Assembly (NCBI RefSeq): GCF_007858255.1
Contig: NZ_VFEU01000003.1
Coordinates: forward strand, 248,001-312,000
Direction: 5' to 3'
DNA: 64,000 nt
Origin: Pseudomonas rhodesiae
GTDB lineage: Bacteria; Pseudomonadota; Gammaproteobacteria; Pseudomonadales; Pseudomonadaceae
Notes under the pieces: generated by a model
Told to the model about the DNA's origin: nothing
Databases searched by the model: none
The model's input: the letters and a program-made list of their open reading frames with translations, nothing else
Shown: positions 46,660-56,779 of the stretch, in pieces
Layout of the letters: the number at the start of each line of letters is the position of its first letter
Numbering within the stretch: the first letter of the stretch is position 1
Made by a program: the position numbers and the translations under genes

Positions 46660-47811
46660 ATGTCCGCGCACAAGACCGCACTGCTCAGTGCCTTGACCAC
46701 CGCGCTGCTGGCCAGCGCCAGCCTGCAAGCCGCCGAACCGCTCAAGGCGGTCGGCGCCGGCGAAGGCCAGTTGGATATCGTCGCCTGGCCCGGCTATATC
46801 GAACGTGGCGAAAGCGACAAAGCCTACGATTGGGTCAGCGGTTTCGAGAAGGAAACCGGCTGCAAGGTCAATGTGAAAACCGCCGCCACCTCTGATGAAA
46901 TGGTCAGCCTGATGGCCAAGGGCGGCTATGACCTGGTCACCGCCTCCGGCGATGCGTCGCTGCGGTTGATCGTCGGCAAGCGTGTGCAGCCGATCAACAC
47001 CGCGCTGATTCCCAACTGGAAAAACCTCGACCCGCGCCTCAAGGATGCGCCGTGGTACGTGGTCGGCCAGCAAACCTATGGCACCCCGTACCAGTGGGGG
47101 CCGAACGTGCTGATGTACAACACCAGCGTGTTCAAGACCGCGCCCACTAGCTGGAGCGTGCTGTTCGACCCGCAGAACCTGCCGGACGGCAAGCCGAACA
47201 AGGGCCGCGTGCAGGCCTATGACGGTCCGATCTACATCGCCGACGCGGCGCTGTACCTCAAGGCCACCAAACCGGAGCTGGGAATCCAGAGCCCCTACGA
47301 GCTGACCGAAGCGCAATACAAGGCCGTGCTCGACCTGCTGCGCGCCCAGCAACCGCTGATCCACCGTTACTGGCACGACACCACCGTGCAAATGAGCGAC
47401 TTCAAGAACGAAGGCGTGGTGGCCTCCAGTGCCTGGCCGTACCAAGTCAACGGGCTGGTCAACGAGAAACAGCCGATCGCCTCGACCATCCCCAAGGAAG
47501 GCGCCACCGGTTGGGCCGACACCACCATGCTGCACAGCGAGGCCAAGCACCCCAACTGCGCTTACAAGTGGATGGACTGGTCGCTGCAGCCGAAGGTCCA
47601 GGGCGATGTCGCCGCCTGGTTCGGCTCGCTGCCGGCGGTGCCGGCCGCGTGTAAAGAGAGCGAATTGCTCGGCGCCGAGGGTTGCAAGACCAATGGCTTC
47701 GACCAGTTCGACAAGATCGCCTTCTGGAAAACCCCACAGGCTGAAGGCGGCAAATTCGTGCCGTACAGCCGCTGGACCCAGGACTACATTGCGATCATGG
47801 GCGGCCGTTAA
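46660..47811 (+). CDS. ydcS: Polyamine ABC transporter substrate-binding protein (YdcS-like)
   Basis: 383 residues with Sec signal peptide (cleavage about 24, SLQA-AEP). Type I periplasmic binding fold with LDIVAWPGYIERG, GYDLVTASGDASLRLI, YGTPYQWGPNVLMYN and the C-terminal FWKTPQAEGG. Matches YdcS/PotD-type polyamine binding proteins. It delivers a polyamine to the YdcTUV membrane complex. GAAGAGGGA precedes the ATG. First of four transporter genes; a REPIN lies between it and the ATPase gene. Confidence 0.88.
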   Translation: MSAHKTALLSALTTALLASASLQAAEPLKAVGAGEGQLDIVAWPGYIERGESDKAYDWVSGFEKETGCKVNVKTAATSDEMVSLMAKGGYDLVTASGDASLRLIVGKRVQPINTALIPNWKNLDPRLKDAPWYVVGQQTYGTPYQWGPNVLMYNTSVFKTAPTSWSVLFDPQNLPDGKPNKGRVQAYDGPIYIADAALYLKATKPELGIQSPYELTEAQYKAVLDLLRAQQPLIHRYWHDTTVQMSDFKNEGVVASSAWPYQVNGLVNEKQPIASTIPKEGATGWADTTMLHSEAKHPNCAYKWMDWSLQPKVQGDVAAWFGSLPAVPAACKESELLGAEGCKTNGFDQFDKIAFWKTPQAEGGKFVPYSRWTQDYIAIMGGR

Positions 47812-47837
47812 AACCATCAAGACGGCATAGACCTACT

Positions 47838-47924
47838 GTGGGAGGGGGCTTGCCCCCGATAGCGGTGTGACAGCCAACCCAGCTTTCACTGAACCACTGG
47901 CATCGGGGGCAAGCCCCCTCCCAC
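47838..47924. repeat. REPIN between ydcS and ydcT
   Basis: GTGGGAGGGGGCTTGCCCCC ... inverse copy, 87 bases, near-identical to the copies at 43105, 50806 and 54333. It separates the binding protein from the other transporter genes and may stabilise or attenuate the upstream message. Confidence 0.95.
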
Positions 47925-48010
47925 ATTGACCGCACTCACAGATATTTTGTTTTTTCAGAAGTCCAGGCCGGGCCGCTGCGACGACCCGCGCCTTTTTGGA
48001 GCACCGCACC

Positions 48011-49045
48011 ATGACGCTTGCAGTCCAATTCACCCACGTTTCCCGTCAGTTCGGCGAAGTGAAAGCCGTTGACCGGGTTTGCATCGATATTGAGGACGGC
48101 GAGTTCTTTTCCATGCTCGGCCCTTCCGGCTCGGGCAAGACCACCTGCCTGCGCCTGATCGCCGGCTTCGAACAACCCAGCGCCGGCTCGATCCGCATTC
48201 ATGGTGAGGAAGCCGCCGGCTTGCCGCCGTATCAGCGCGATGTGAACACCGTGTTCCAGGATTACGCGCTGTTCCCCCATATGAATGTGCGCGACAACGT
48301 GGCCTATGGCCTTAAAGTCAAAGGCGTGGGCAAGGCCGAACGGCTCAACCGCGCCGAAGAAGCCCTGGGCATGGTGGCCCTGGGCGGTTACGGCGAACGC
48401 AAACCGGTGCAACTCTCCGGCGGCCAGCGCCAACGGGTGGCCCTGGCCCGGGCGTTGGTCAATCGCCCGCGTGTGCTGCTGCTTGACGAGCCACTGGGCG
48501 CCCTCGACCTCAAGCTGCGCGAGCAGATGCAAAGCGAGCTGAAAAAGCTGCAACGCCAGCTCGGCATCACCTTTATCTTCGTGACCCACGACCAGACCGA
48601 AGCGCTGTCCATGTCCGACCGCGTGGCGGTGTTCAACAAAGGCCGTATCGAACAGGTCGACACCCCGCGCAACCTCTACATGAAACCGGCCACGGCGTTC
48701 GTCGCCGAATTCGTCGGCACCTCCAACGTGATTCGGGGCGAATTGGCCCAGCGCTTGAGCGGCAGCGCCCAACCGTTTTCGATCCGTCCGGAACATGTGC
48801 GGTTTGCCGAAGGCCCGCTGGGCGCTGGCGATGTGGAGATCAGCGGCGTGCTGCATGACATCCAGTACCAGGGCAGCGCCACCCGTTTTGAGCTGAAACT
48901 GGACAACGGCCAGACCTTGAACATCAGCCAGGCCAACAACCAGTGGCTGGACACCAGTAGCGCCCATCAGGTCGGCCAGCCCCTCACCGCGCGCTGGGCC
49001 CGACAGGCCATGACGCCGTTGACCGATAACGCAGGCGAGGTGTGA
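48011..49045 (+). CDS. ydcT: Polyamine ABC transporter ATP-binding protein (YdcT-like)
   Basis: 344 residues. Walker A GPSGSGKTT, Q-loop, signature LSGGQRQRVALARAL, Walker B LLLDEPLGALD, H-loop VTHDQTEA, and a C-terminal TOBE domain. PotA-like. The ATG at 48011 has TTGGAG upstream. The permease gene ydcU follows after one base. Confidence 0.93.
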   Translation: MTLAVQFTHVSRQFGEVKAVDRVCIDIEDGEFFSMLGPSGSGKTTCLRLIAGFEQPSAGSIRIHGEEAAGLPPYQRDVNTVFQDYALFPHMNVRDNVAYGLKVKGVGKAERLNRAEEALGMVALGGYGERKPVQLSGGQRQRVALARALVNRPRVLLLDEPLGALDLKLREQMQSELKKLQRQLGITFIFVTHDQTEALSMSDRVAVFNKGRIEQVDTPRNLYMKPATAFVAEFVGTSNVIRGELAQRLSGSAQPFSIRPEHVRFAEGPLGAGDVEISGVLHDIQYQGSATRFELKLDNGQTLNISQANNQWLDTSSAHQVGQPLTARWARQAMTPLTDNAGEV

Positions 49046-49046
49046 C

Positions 49047-49979
49047 ATGAGCCTGGCCCTTTCCCAACAACCGCCGATGCGCAGGTTTTCCAACCTGCTG
49101 TACCGCAAGCCCAACCTATACCTGGCGATGCTGCTGGTGCCGCCGCTGATCTGGTTCGGCGCAATCTACCTGGGCTCGTTGCTGACCTTGCTATGGCAAG
49201 GCTTCTACACCTTCGACGACTTCACCATGGCGGTCACCCCGGACCTGACCCTGGCCAACTTCGCCGCGCTGTTCCAGCCGTCGAATTTCGACATCATCCT
49301 GCGCACGCTGAGCATGGCGATCGTGGTGTCGATCGCCAGCGCCATCGTCGCCTTCCCGATTGCCTATTACATGGCGCGCTACACCACCGGCAAGACCAAG
49401 GCATTTTTCTACATCGCCGTGATGATGCCGATGTGGGCCAGTTACATCGTCAAGGCTTACGCCTGGACCTTGCTGCTAGCCAAGGGCGGCGTGGCGCAGT
49501 GGTTTGTGCAGCACCTGGGGTTGGAGCCGCTGCTGCACTTTGTGCTGGGCATTCCCGGCGTGGGCGGCAGCACCTTGAGCACCTCGCACCTGGGAAGGTT
49601 CATGGTGTTCGTCTATATCTGGCTGCCGTTCATGATCCTGCCGATCCAGGCGTCCCTGGAGCGTTTGCCGCCGTCGCTGCTGCAAGCCTCGGCCGACCTG
49701 GGGGCCAAGCCGCGCCAGACCTTTATGCAGGTGATTTTGCCGCTGTCGGTGCCGGGGATCGCCGCCGGATCGATCTTCACGTTCTCGCTGACCCTGGGCG
49801 ACTTTATCGTGCCGCAACTGGTGGGCCCGCCGGGCTACTTCGTCGGCGGCATGGTGTACGCCCAGCAAGGCGCCATCGGCAATATGCCCATGGCGGCGGC
49901 GTTCACCCTGGTGCCGATCGTGCTGATCGCGATTTACCTGTCCATCGTCAAACGCCTGGGGGCCTTCGATGCACTCTGA
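49047..49979 (+). CDS. ydcU: Polyamine ABC transporter permease (YdcU-like)
   Basis: 310 residues with six or more membrane helices. PotB-like BPD_transp_1 domain with the ATPase contact EAA-type loop [25 protein letters not shown]. The start is one base after the ydcT stop; the end overlaps ydcV by 11 bases. Confidence 0.92.
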   Translation: MSLALSQQPPMRRFSNLLYRKPNLYLAMLLVPPLIWFGAIYLGSLLTLLWQGFYTFDDFTMAVTPDLTLANFAALFQPSNFDIILRTLSMAIVVSIASAIVAFPIAYYMARYTTGKTKAFFYIAVMMPMWASYIVKAYAWTLLLAKGGVAQWFVQHLGLEPLLHFVLGIPGVGGSTLSTSHLGRFMVFVYIWLPFMILPIQASLERLPPSLLQASADLGAKPRQTFMQVILPLSVPGIAAGSIFTFSLTLGDFIVPQLVGPPGYFVGGMVYAQQGAIGNMPMAAAFTLVPIVLIAIYLSIVKRLGAFDAL

Positions 49980-50778
49980 AAAAGCATCTCTCGGTTTGCG
50001 CATGGCCGCCTGGGGCGGCTTGGTGTTCCTGCACTTCCCGATCCTGATCATCTTCCTCTACGCCTTCAATACCGAAGAAGCCGCGTTCAGCTTCCCGCCC
50101 CAGGGCTTCACCCTGAAGTGGTTCAGCGTGGCGTTCGCACGGCCCGACGTATTGGAAGCGATCAAGTTGTCGCTGCAGATCGCCGCCATCGCCACCCTGA
50201 TCGCTATGGTGCTCGGCACACTGGCTTCCGCGGCGCTGTACCGGCGTGAGTTCTTCGGCAAGCAGGGCGTGTCGCTGATGCTGATCCTGCCGATTGCGCT
50301 GCCGGGGATCATCACCGGTATCGCGTTGCTGGCAACGTTCAAGACCCTGGGCATCGAGCCGGGGATGTTCACCATCATCGTCGGCCACGCCACCTTTTGT
50401 GTGGTGATCGTCTACAACAACGTCATCGCCCGCTTGCGCCGCACCTCCCACAGCCTGATCGAGGCGTCGATGGACCTGGGCGCCGACGGCTGGCAGACCT
50501 TCCGCTACATCATCATGCCCAACCTGGGCTCGGCGCTGCTGGCCGGCGGCATGCTCGCGTTTGCGCTGTCGTTCGACGAAATCATCGTCACCACCTTCAC
50601 CGCCGGGCATGAGCGCACCTTGCCGCTGTGGCTGCTCAACCAGTTGAGCCGGCCACGGGATGTGCCGGTGACCAACGTAGTGGCGATGCTGGTGATGCTG
50701 GTGACGATGTTCCCGATCCTGGGCGCTTATTACTTGACCCGCGGCGGTGAAAGCGTGGCGGGCAGTGGCGGTAAATAA
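49969..50778 (+). CDS. ydcV: Polyamine ABC transporter permease (YdcV-like)
   Basis: 269 residues, six membrane helices, PotC-like; EAA loop [26 protein letters not shown]. It starts inside the end of ydcU (11-base overlap). Followed by a REPIN. Confidence 0.92.
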   Translation: MHSEKASLGLRMAAWGGLVFLHFPILIIFLYAFNTEEAAFSFPPQGFTLKWFSVAFARPDVLEAIKLSLQIAAIATLIAMVLGTLASAALYRREFFGKQGVSLMLILPIALPGIITGIALLATFKTLGIEPGMFTIIVGHATFCVVIVYNNVIARLRRTSHSLIEASMDLGADGWQTFRYIIMPNLGSALLAGGMLAFALSFDEIIVTTFTAGHERTLPLWLLNQLSRPRDVPVTNVVAMLVMLVTMFPILGAYYLTRGGESVAGSGGK

Positions 50779-50805
50779 CCTGACTCGGAGGAATGCGGTC
50801 CCGAT

Positions 50806-50892
50806 GTGGGAGGGGGCTTGCCCCCGATAGCGGTTGGTCAGTTGTAGATGATGTGACTGAAAGGCTGTCATCGGGGGCAAGCCCCCTCCCAC
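50806..50892. repeat. REPIN between ydcV and the second dehydrogenase
   Basis: GTGGGAGGGGGCTTGCCCCC with inverted partner; spacer differs from the other copies. 87 bases. Confidence 0.95.
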
Positions 50893-50946
50893 ATTTAGAG
50901 TCGGTTCCTTCAATGGAATAACAACAGTGTTGAAGAGGATTGAACC

Positions 50947-52371
50947 ATGCAAACCAAACTCTTGATCAACGGCCACTTGGTCGTAGGCGAAGGCCCGGCA
51001 CAAGCGGTGTTCAACCCGGCCCTGGGCCGTGTGCTGGTGGAAATCAACGAAGCCAGCGAAGCCCAGGTCGACGCCGCCGTGCGCGCCGCCGATGCCGCGT
51101 TCGAAAGCTGGTCGCAAACCGCGCCCAAGGACCGCTCGCTGTTGCTGCTCAAATTGGCGGACGCCATCGAAGCCCACGGTGAAGAACTGGCCAAGCTGGA
51201 GTCGGACAACTGCGGCAAACCCTACAGCGCGGCGCTGAACGACGAGATCCCGGCGATTGCCGACGTGTTCCGCTTTTTTGCCGGTGCCAGTCGCTGCATG
51301 AGCGGTTCGGCCGGCGGCGAGTACTTGCCCGGCCATACCTCAATGATCCGCCGCGATCCGGTGGGCGTGATCGCGTCCATCGCACCGTGGAACTACCCGC
51401 TGATGATGGTCGCCTGGAAAATCGCCCCGGCCCTGGCCGCCGGTAATACCGTGGTGCTCAAACCGTCGGAACAAACCCCACTGACGGCATTGCGCATGGT
51501 GGAACTGGCGTCGGAAATCTTCCCGGTCGGCGTGCTCAACCTGGTGTTTGGCCGCGGCCCGACCGTAGGCAGCCCGCTGGTGCAGCATCCGAAAGTGCGC
51601 ATGGTGTCGCTGACCGGTTCCATCGCCACCGGCGCGAACATCATCGCCAACACCGCCGACAGCGTGAAGCGAATGCACATGGAGCTGGGCGGCAAGGCAC
51701 CGGTGATTATCTTCAACGACGCGGACATCGACGCCGCCGTGGAAGGCATCCGCACCTTCGGTTTCTACAACGCCGGCCAGGACTGCACGGCGGCGTGCCG
51801 TATCTATGCCCAGGCGGACATCTACGACGCCTTTGTCGAGAAACTCGGCGCGGCGGTTGCCAGCATCAAGTACGGTTTGCAGGATGACCCGAGCACCGAG
51901 CTGGGGCCATTGATCACCGCGCAACATCGCGACCGCGTGGCCGGGTTTGTCGAACGTGCCGTGGCGCAATCGCATATCCGTCTGATCACCGGCGGCAAGG
52001 CCGTAGAAGGCAACGGGTTCTTCTTTGAACCGACCGTGCTGGCCGACGCCCAGCAAGACGACGAAATCGTGCGCCGCGAGGTGTTCGGGCCGGTGGTGTC
52101 GGTTACCAAATTCTCGGATGAAGCCCAGGTGCTGGGTTGGGCCAATGATTCGGACTACGGCCTCGCGTCATCCGTGTGGACGGCCGACGTAGGACGCGCC
52201 CATCGCCTGGCCGCGCGCTTGCAATACGGCTGCACCTGGGTGAACACCCATTTCATGCTCGTCAGCGAAATGCCCCACGGCGGTCAGAAACTGTCGGGGT
52301 ATGGCAAAGACATGTCCATGTATGGGCTGGAGGACTACACCACGGTCCGGCATGTGATGTTCAAGCATTGA
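50947..52371 (+). CDS. NAD-dependent aldehyde dehydrogenase, gamma-aminobutyraldehyde type (copy 2)
   Basis: 474 residues, the usual length for YdcW/Pat[19 protein letters not shown] in [11 protein letters not shown], catalytic Cys in [13 protein letters not shown]. It is a clear paralog of the gene at 45131, with closely similar active-site and C-terminal regions ([20 protein letters not shown]). Probably oxidises 4-aminobutyraldehyde to GABA. GAGGATTGAACC precedes the ATG at 50947. It ends in a strong hairpin at 52379, which isolates it from spdH. Confidence 0.9.
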   Translation: MQTKLLINGHLVVGEGPAQAVFNPALGRVLVEINEASEAQVDAAVRAADAAFESWSQTAPKDRSLLLLKLADAIEAHGEELAKLESDNCGKPYSAALNDEIPAIADVFRFFAGASRCMSGSAGGEYLPGHTSMIRRDPVGVIASIAPWNYPLMMVAWKIAPALAAGNTVVLKPSEQTPLTALRMVELASEIFPVGVLNLVFGRGPTVGSPLVQHPKVRMVSLTGSIATGANIIANTADSVKRMHMELGGKAPVIIFNDADIDAAVEGIRTFGFYNAGQDCTAACRIYAQADIYDAFVEKLGAAVASIKYGLQDDPSTELGPLITAQHRDRVAGFVERAVAQSHIRLITGGKAVEGNGFFFEPTVLADAQQDDEIVRREVFGPVVSVTKFSDEAQVLGWANDSDYGLASSVWTADVGRAHRLAARLQYGCTWVNTHFMLVSEMPHGGQKLSGYGKDMSMYGLEDYTTVRHVMFKH

Positions 52372-52378
52372 TTCGCCG

Positions 52379-52408
52379 CCCCCCTGCAAGCAGGCGCTTG
52401 CAGGGGGG
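52379..52408 (+). terminator. Strong hairpin after the second dehydrogenase
   Basis: CCCCCCTGCAAG, loop CAGGCG, CTTGCAGGGGGG: a 12-bp perfect stem starting 8 bases after the stop; weak T content follows. Terminator or attenuator ahead of spdH. Confidence 0.75.
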
Positions 52409-52436
52409 CTTATAACAATAATTTTCAGGATCCCCC

Positions 52437-54299
52437 ATGGACATCACCCGCCGCGACTTCCTCAACGGCGTCGCCATCACCGTTGCTGCCGGCATCACGC
52501 CGCTGCAGATTCTCCAGGCCGCCCCCGACGGTCGCTATTACCCGCCCGCCCTCACCGGCCTGCGCGGCAGTCATGTCGGTTCGTTCGAAGTGGCGCATCA
52601 GATGGGCTGGGAAAAGAAGGTCTTCGACACCGATACCTTGCCGATCACCGAGGACTATGACCTGGTGGTGGTCGGCGGTGGCCTGAGCGGTCTGGCGGCG
52701 GCGTGGTTCTACCGTGAGAAGCACCCCAAGGCGAAAATCCTGATCCTGGAAAACCACGACGATTTCGGCGGCCATGCCAAACGCAATGAGTTCCAGGCCG
52801 GCGGCCGCATGATCATCGGCTATGGCGGCAGCGAGGCCTTCCAGTCGCCCACCCACCTGTTCAGCGAGCAAGTGAACGGTTTGTTGAAAAAGCTCGGGGT
52901 GAATATCAAACGCTTCGAAACCGCCTTCGACCGCCCGTTCTACCCCAGCCTGGGGCTGTCGCGCGGGGTATTTTTCGACAAGGAAAACTTCGGCGAAGAC
53001 AAACTGGTGACCGGCGACCCGACGCCGATGGTGGCCGACGATATCGCCCCGGGCCAGTTGCATGGGCGCGCCCTGAAAGACTTTATCAATGACTTCCCAC
53101 TGCCGCCTGCGGACCGCCAGGCGTTGATCGAACTGCACACTGCGCCCAAGGACTACTTGCCGGGCAAAACGGCCGAGGAAAAGGCCGATTATCTGGCGGC
53201 CACCAGCTACCGGGACTTCCTGCTCAAGAACGTGGGGTTGTCGGAAGGTGCGGTGAAATACTTCCAGAGCCGCACCAATGACTTTATGGCCTTGAGCATT
53301 GATGCCGTGGCTGCGTCCGACGCCTATAACGTCGGTTTCCCAGGCTTCGCGGGGATGAACCTGGCGCCGATCAGTGAAGAAGCTGCGGCAGAAATGGAAG
53401 AGCCCTACATCTACCACTTCCCGGACGGCAACGCGTCGCTGGCGCGCCTCTTGGTGCGCAGCCTGATTCCTGGGGTGGCGCCGGGGCACACCATGGACGA
53501 TATCGTGCTGGCGCCCTTCGACTATGCCAGGCTCGACCAACCCAAGGCGCCGGTGCGCCTGCGCTTGAACAGCACGGCGGTGAGTGTGCGCAATGTCGGC
53601 GACGGCGTGCATATCGGCTACAGCCGAGGCGGCCAACTCGCACAAGTACGCGGCAAACGCTGCATCCTGGCCTGCTACAACATGATGATTCCGTACCTGC
53701 TCAAGGGCCTGCCCGCGGACCAGGCCCATGCGTTGAGCCAGAACGTGAAATTCCCCTTGGTGTACACCAAGGTGGTGATTCGTAACTGGCAGGCGTTTCA
53801 GCAGTTGGGCGTGCATGAAATCTACGCAGCTACCCAGCCTTACAGCCGCATCAAGCTGGACTACCCGGTGAGCATGGGCGGCTACGACCACCCGCGCGAC
53901 CCGACGCAGCCCATCGGCTTGCACATGGTCTACGTGCCCACCAGCCCCAACAGCGGCATGAACGCCCGCGACCAGGCCCGCGCCGGACGCGGCCGGTTGT
54001 ATGGGCAGACATTCGAGCAACTGGAAGCGCAATTACGTGACCAACTGCAACGCATGCTCGGCCCGGGCGGGTTCAACCATGAGACGGATATCCTGGCGAT
54101 CACCGTGAATCGCTGGTCCCATGGCTATGCGTATTTTTCCAACAGCCTGTTCGATGACGCCGACGAAAGTGAAGCGCTGATGAACCTGGCGCGCAAACCC
54201 CTGGGCCATGTGAGCATCGCCAACTCGGATGCGGCCTGGAGTGCGTACGCGCATGCGGCGATCGACGAGGCGTACCGAGCCGTGGGCGAAGTGGCCTGA
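52437..54299 (+). CDS. spdH: Spermidine dehydrogenase, Tat-exported flavoprotein
   Basis: 620 residues, the length of P. aeruginosa SpdH. A Tat signal (TRRDFLNG at 4-11) is followed by a flavin-binding fold with G80-G-G-L-S-G85 and AKILILENHDDFGGHAKRNEF. The enzyme cleaves spermidine to 1,3-diaminopropane and 4-aminobutyraldehyde. By my recollection P. aeruginosa spdH (PA3713) also follows the DUF533 and LysR genes near wsp, which supports the symbol. GGATCC precedes the ATG. The export signal places it in the periplasm, unlike the cytosolic dehydrogenases. Confidence 0.87.
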   Translation: MDITRRDFLNGVAITVAAGITPLQILQAAPDGRYYPPALTGLRGSHVGSFEVAHQMGWEKKVFDTDTLPITEDYDLVVVGGGLSGLAAAWFYREKHPKAKILILENHDDFGGHAKRNEFQAGGRMIIGYGGSEAFQSPTHLFSEQVNGLLKKLGVNIKRFETAFDRPFYPSLGLSRGVFFDKENFGEDKLVTGDPTPMVADDIAPGQLHGRALKDFINDFPLPPADRQALIELHTAPKDYLPGKTAEEKADYLAATSYRDFLLKNVGLSEGAVKYFQSRTNDFMALSIDAVAASDAYNVGFPGFAGMNLAPISEEAAAEMEEPYIYHFPDGNASLARLLVRSLIPGVAPGHTMDDIVLAPFDYARLDQPKAPVRLRLNSTAVSVRNVGDGVHIGYSRGGQLAQVRGKRCILACYNMMIPYLLKGLPADQAHALSQNVKFPLVYTKVVIRNWQAFQQLGVHEIYAATQPYSRIKLDYPVSMGGYDHPRDPTQPIGLHMVYVPTSPNSGMNARDQARAGRGRLYGQTFEQLEAQLRDQLQRMLGPGGFNHETDILAITVNRWSHGYAYFSNSLFDDADESEALMNLARKPLGHVSIANSDAAWSAYAHAAIDEAYRAVGEVA

Positions 54300-54332
54300 A
54301 ACACACCTCTGACAGGCAATACAAAACTCTTT

Positions 54333-54418
54333 GTGGGAGGGGGCTTGCCCCCGATAGCAGTGGGTCAGCACTGAATAGTCGGCTGATGCACCGCTATCGG
54401 GAGCAAGCCCCCTCCCAC
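54333..54418. repeat. REPIN after spdH
   Basis: Fourth copy, 86 bases. One arm has GGGAGCAAGC instead of GGGGGCAAGC, so it is slightly degraded. Confidence 0.93.
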
Positions 54419-54655
54419 ATTGGTTGTTCATAATTCGTGAGTAATGTGGTTGCCCCACAGCCCCGGAAATGTCTTGTCGCACTTGCAATGCCATCACCCC
54501 GCCATCAATCATTTTTCCTACACCATCGAACCGCTTAAGCTATCCGGCGTCTGTTTAATGTTCGTTGCGTTTGGCCGAAGGCATGTCCGAACCGTACTTT
54601 CTGATCCAGCACGTGCCAGGAACGGCGCGGGATTTGCTCACGACAGGTTGTCTCT
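54419..54655. other. Upstream region of opgD without a gene
   Basis: No ORF with a ribosome site is supported here. Together with the REPIN the gene-free stretch is 356 bases (54300-54655). I see no clear sigma-70 hexamer pair; the opgD ribosome binding site (ACAGG) is weak. Confidence 0.5.
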
Positions 54656-56281
54656 ATGCATCGTAGGAATTTGCTCAAAGCGTCCATGGCCATTGCGGCT
54701 TATACCGGTCTGTCGGCCAGTGGCCTGTTCGCCGCCCAAGCATGGGCCGGGAACCGCGCCGCCGATGGGAAAGCCGTGGCGTTCGACTTCGAATCGCTCA
54801 AGGCCCAGGCCAAACAACTGGCCGCAACCGCCTACAAAGACACCAAACAGGTGCTGCCGCCGACCCTGGCGAGCATGACCCCGCAGAACTTCAACGCCAT
54901 CGGCTACGACCGCAACCATTCGCTGTGGAAAGAGCTGAACGGCCAATTGGACGTGCAGTTCTTCCACGTCGGCATGGGCTTCAAGACGCCGGTGCGCATG
55001 CACAGCGTCGACCCTAAGACCCGCGAAGCCCGTGAGGTGCATTTCCGCCCTTCGCTGTTCAACTATGAAAAAACTACGGTCGATACCAAGCAACTGACCG
55101 GCGACCTGGGTTTCTCCGGTTTCAAACTGTTCAAGGCGCCGGAGCTGGACCGTCATGATGTGCTGTCGTTTCTCGGCGCCAGCTATTTCCGCGCGGTGGA
55201 TTCCACTGGCCAGTACGGCCTGTCCGCGCGTGGCCTGGCGATCGACACCTACGCGAAAAAACGCGAAGAATTCCCAGATTTCACGCAGTTCTGGTTCGAA
55301 ACCCCGGATAAGAACGCTACCCGCTTCGTGGTCTATGCCCTGCTCGACTCGCCGAGCGCCACTGGTGCCTACCGCTTCGATATCGACTGCCAGGCCAACC
55401 AAGTGGTGATGGCCATCGACGCGCATATCAATGCGCGCACGGCCATCGAACAATTGGGCATCGCACCGATGACCAGCATGTTCAGCTGCGGCACCCACGA
55501 GCGCCGCATGTGCGACACCATCCACCCGCAGATCCACGACTCGGACCGCCTGGCCATGTGGCGCGGCAATGGCGAGTGGGTCTGCCGCCCGCTGAATAAC
55601 CCAGCCAAGCTGCAATTCAATGCGTTCGCCGACACCGACCCGAAAGGCTTCGGGCTGGTGCAGACCGACCACGAATTCGCCAGTTATCAGGACACCGTGG
55701 ACTGGTACAGCAAACGCCCAAGCCTGTGGGTGGAGCCAACCACCGCTTGGGGCGAAGGCTCCATCGACCTCCTTGAAATCCCCACTACCGGCGAAACCCT
55801 GGACAACATCGTGGCCTTCTGGACCCCGAAGAAACCCGTGGCCGCCGGCGATTCGCTCAACTACGGCTATAAGTTGTACTGGAGCGCCTTGCCGCCGGTA
55901 AGCACGCCGTTGGCGCAAGTGGATGCTACCCGTTCCGGCATGGGCGGTTTTACCGAAGGCTGGGCACCGGGCGAGCATTACCCGCCGGTGTGGGCGCGCC
56001 GCTTCGCGGTGGACTTCAAGGGGGGCGGCCTGGACCGCTTGCCGGAGGGCACCGGGATCGAACCGGTGGTGACCTGTTCCCACGGCGAGGTGAAGGACTT
56101 CAGCGTGCTGGTACTGGATAACATCAAGGGCTACCGCATTCTGTTCGACTGGTACCCGACCAGCGACAGCGTGGAACCGGTGGAGCTGCGTTTGTTTATC
56201 CGCACCCAGGACCGCACCTTGAGCGAAACCTGGTTGTATCAGTACTTCCCGCCGGCACCGGACCAGCGCAAGTACACCTGA
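54656..56281 (+). CDS. opgD: Glucan biosynthesis protein D (Tat-exported)
   Basis: 541 residues. Tat signal (HRRNLLKAS at 2-10) as in OpgD; OpgG uses Sec instead. Domain matches MdoG/Opg[82 protein letters not shown] and [12 protein letters not shown]. It acts in the periplasm on osmoregulated glucans built by OpgH. No opgGH genes lie in this window. It is monocistronic. Confidence 0.93.
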   Translation: MHRRNLLKASMAIAAYTGLSASGLFAAQAWAGNRAADGKAVAFDFESLKAQAKQLAATAYKDTKQVLPPTLASMTPQNFNAIGYDRNHSLWKELNGQLDVQFFHVGMGFKTPVRMHSVDPKTREAREVHFRPSLFNYEKTTVDTKQLTGDLGFSGFKLFKAPELDRHDVLSFLGASYFRAVDSTGQYGLSARGLAIDTYAKKREEFPDFTQFWFETPDKNATRFVVYALLDSPSATGAYRFDIDCQANQVVMAIDAHINARTAIEQLGIAPMTSMFSCGTHERRMCDTIHPQIHDSDRLAMWRGNGEWVCRPLNNPAKLQFNAFADTDPKGFGLVQTDHEFASYQDTVDWYSKRPSLWVEPTTAWGEGSIDLLEIPTTGETLDNIVAFWTPKKPVAAGDSLNYGYKLYWSALPPVSTPLAQVDATRSGMGGFTEGWAPGEHYPPVWARRFAVDFKGGGLDRLPEGTGIEPVVTCSHGEVKDFSVLVLDNIKGYRILFDWYPTSDSVEPVELRLFIRTQDRTLSETWLYQYFPPAPDQRKYT

Positions 56282-56325
56282 TGCACCATGGGGGAGCGTT
56301 CGCTCCCCCATGATTGAACCGCGAT

Positions 56326-56511
56326 TCAGAATCGCGACACGCTTTTCATCGCTCCAATCAAGTACCGCATCGCCACCTGGTCGTCCTCGGTCAGGGCGCG
56401 GTACTGCGCCAACAACGCCTCTTCATCCGAACTCAGCCTTCGACCTCGCAACGCCACCCTGCGGGTCAGAAATGACGCCACCATACCCGCTACACCATAG
56501 GACTTGGCCAT
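56326..56511 (-). CDS. Conserved small protein (61 residues)
   Basis: Basic N-terminal half (GVAGMVASFLTRRVALRGRRL), then SSDEEALLAQYRALTEDDQVAMRYLIGAM, a helix pattern also seen at the C-terminus of some XRE-type regulators; no HTH is present. AGGAGA lies 8 bases before the ATG, which supports it as a gene. Function unknown; perhaps an adaptor or derived from a regulator. It is convergent with opgD, on the same strand as the OYE gene. Confidence 0.65.
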   Translation of the reverse strand: MAKSYGVAGMVASFLTRRVALRGRRLSSDEEALLAQYRALTEDDQVAMRYLIGAMKSVSRF

Positions 56512-56735
56512 GGACTGCTTCTCCTGATAACAATCAAATACTCCTGGCGCCCATCACCTGCGTCCCGTGAAGCGCAATGCCTCAGTGGGCAAGCCGCCTG
56601 ATTTCCTGGGCCAGAAATCAGGCTTACCGTAAGCGTAGAAACATTCTGATGACGCGTGGGATTTTTTTAGAGCATTCACTTAAAAAATTTCTTCGGTAAC
56701 AAAGACCTACAGGTATTTCCCATACTCAGGGCAAT

Positions 56736-56764
56736 AAAAAACCCACCGGATCAGGGTGGGTTTC
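56736..56764 (-). terminator. Terminator of the OYE reductase gene
   Basis: On the minus strand CCCACC, loop, GGTGGG and TTTTTT, 16 bases past the stop at 56780. Confidence 0.9.
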
Positions 56765-56779
56765 TTATTGTCGCGACGG

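Noticed and set aside
52425..54032. 535-residue minus-strand frame opposite spdH
   Set aside because: Antisense shadow with His/Gln-rich composition and no ribosome site.
43105..54418. REPIN copies as rho-independent terminators or small RNAs
   Set aside because: They are long GC hairpins without T-runs and are recognisable members of a dispersed repeat family.
54638..56311. 557-residue minus-strand frame opposite opgD
   Set aside because: Antisense shadow; opgD is well supported.
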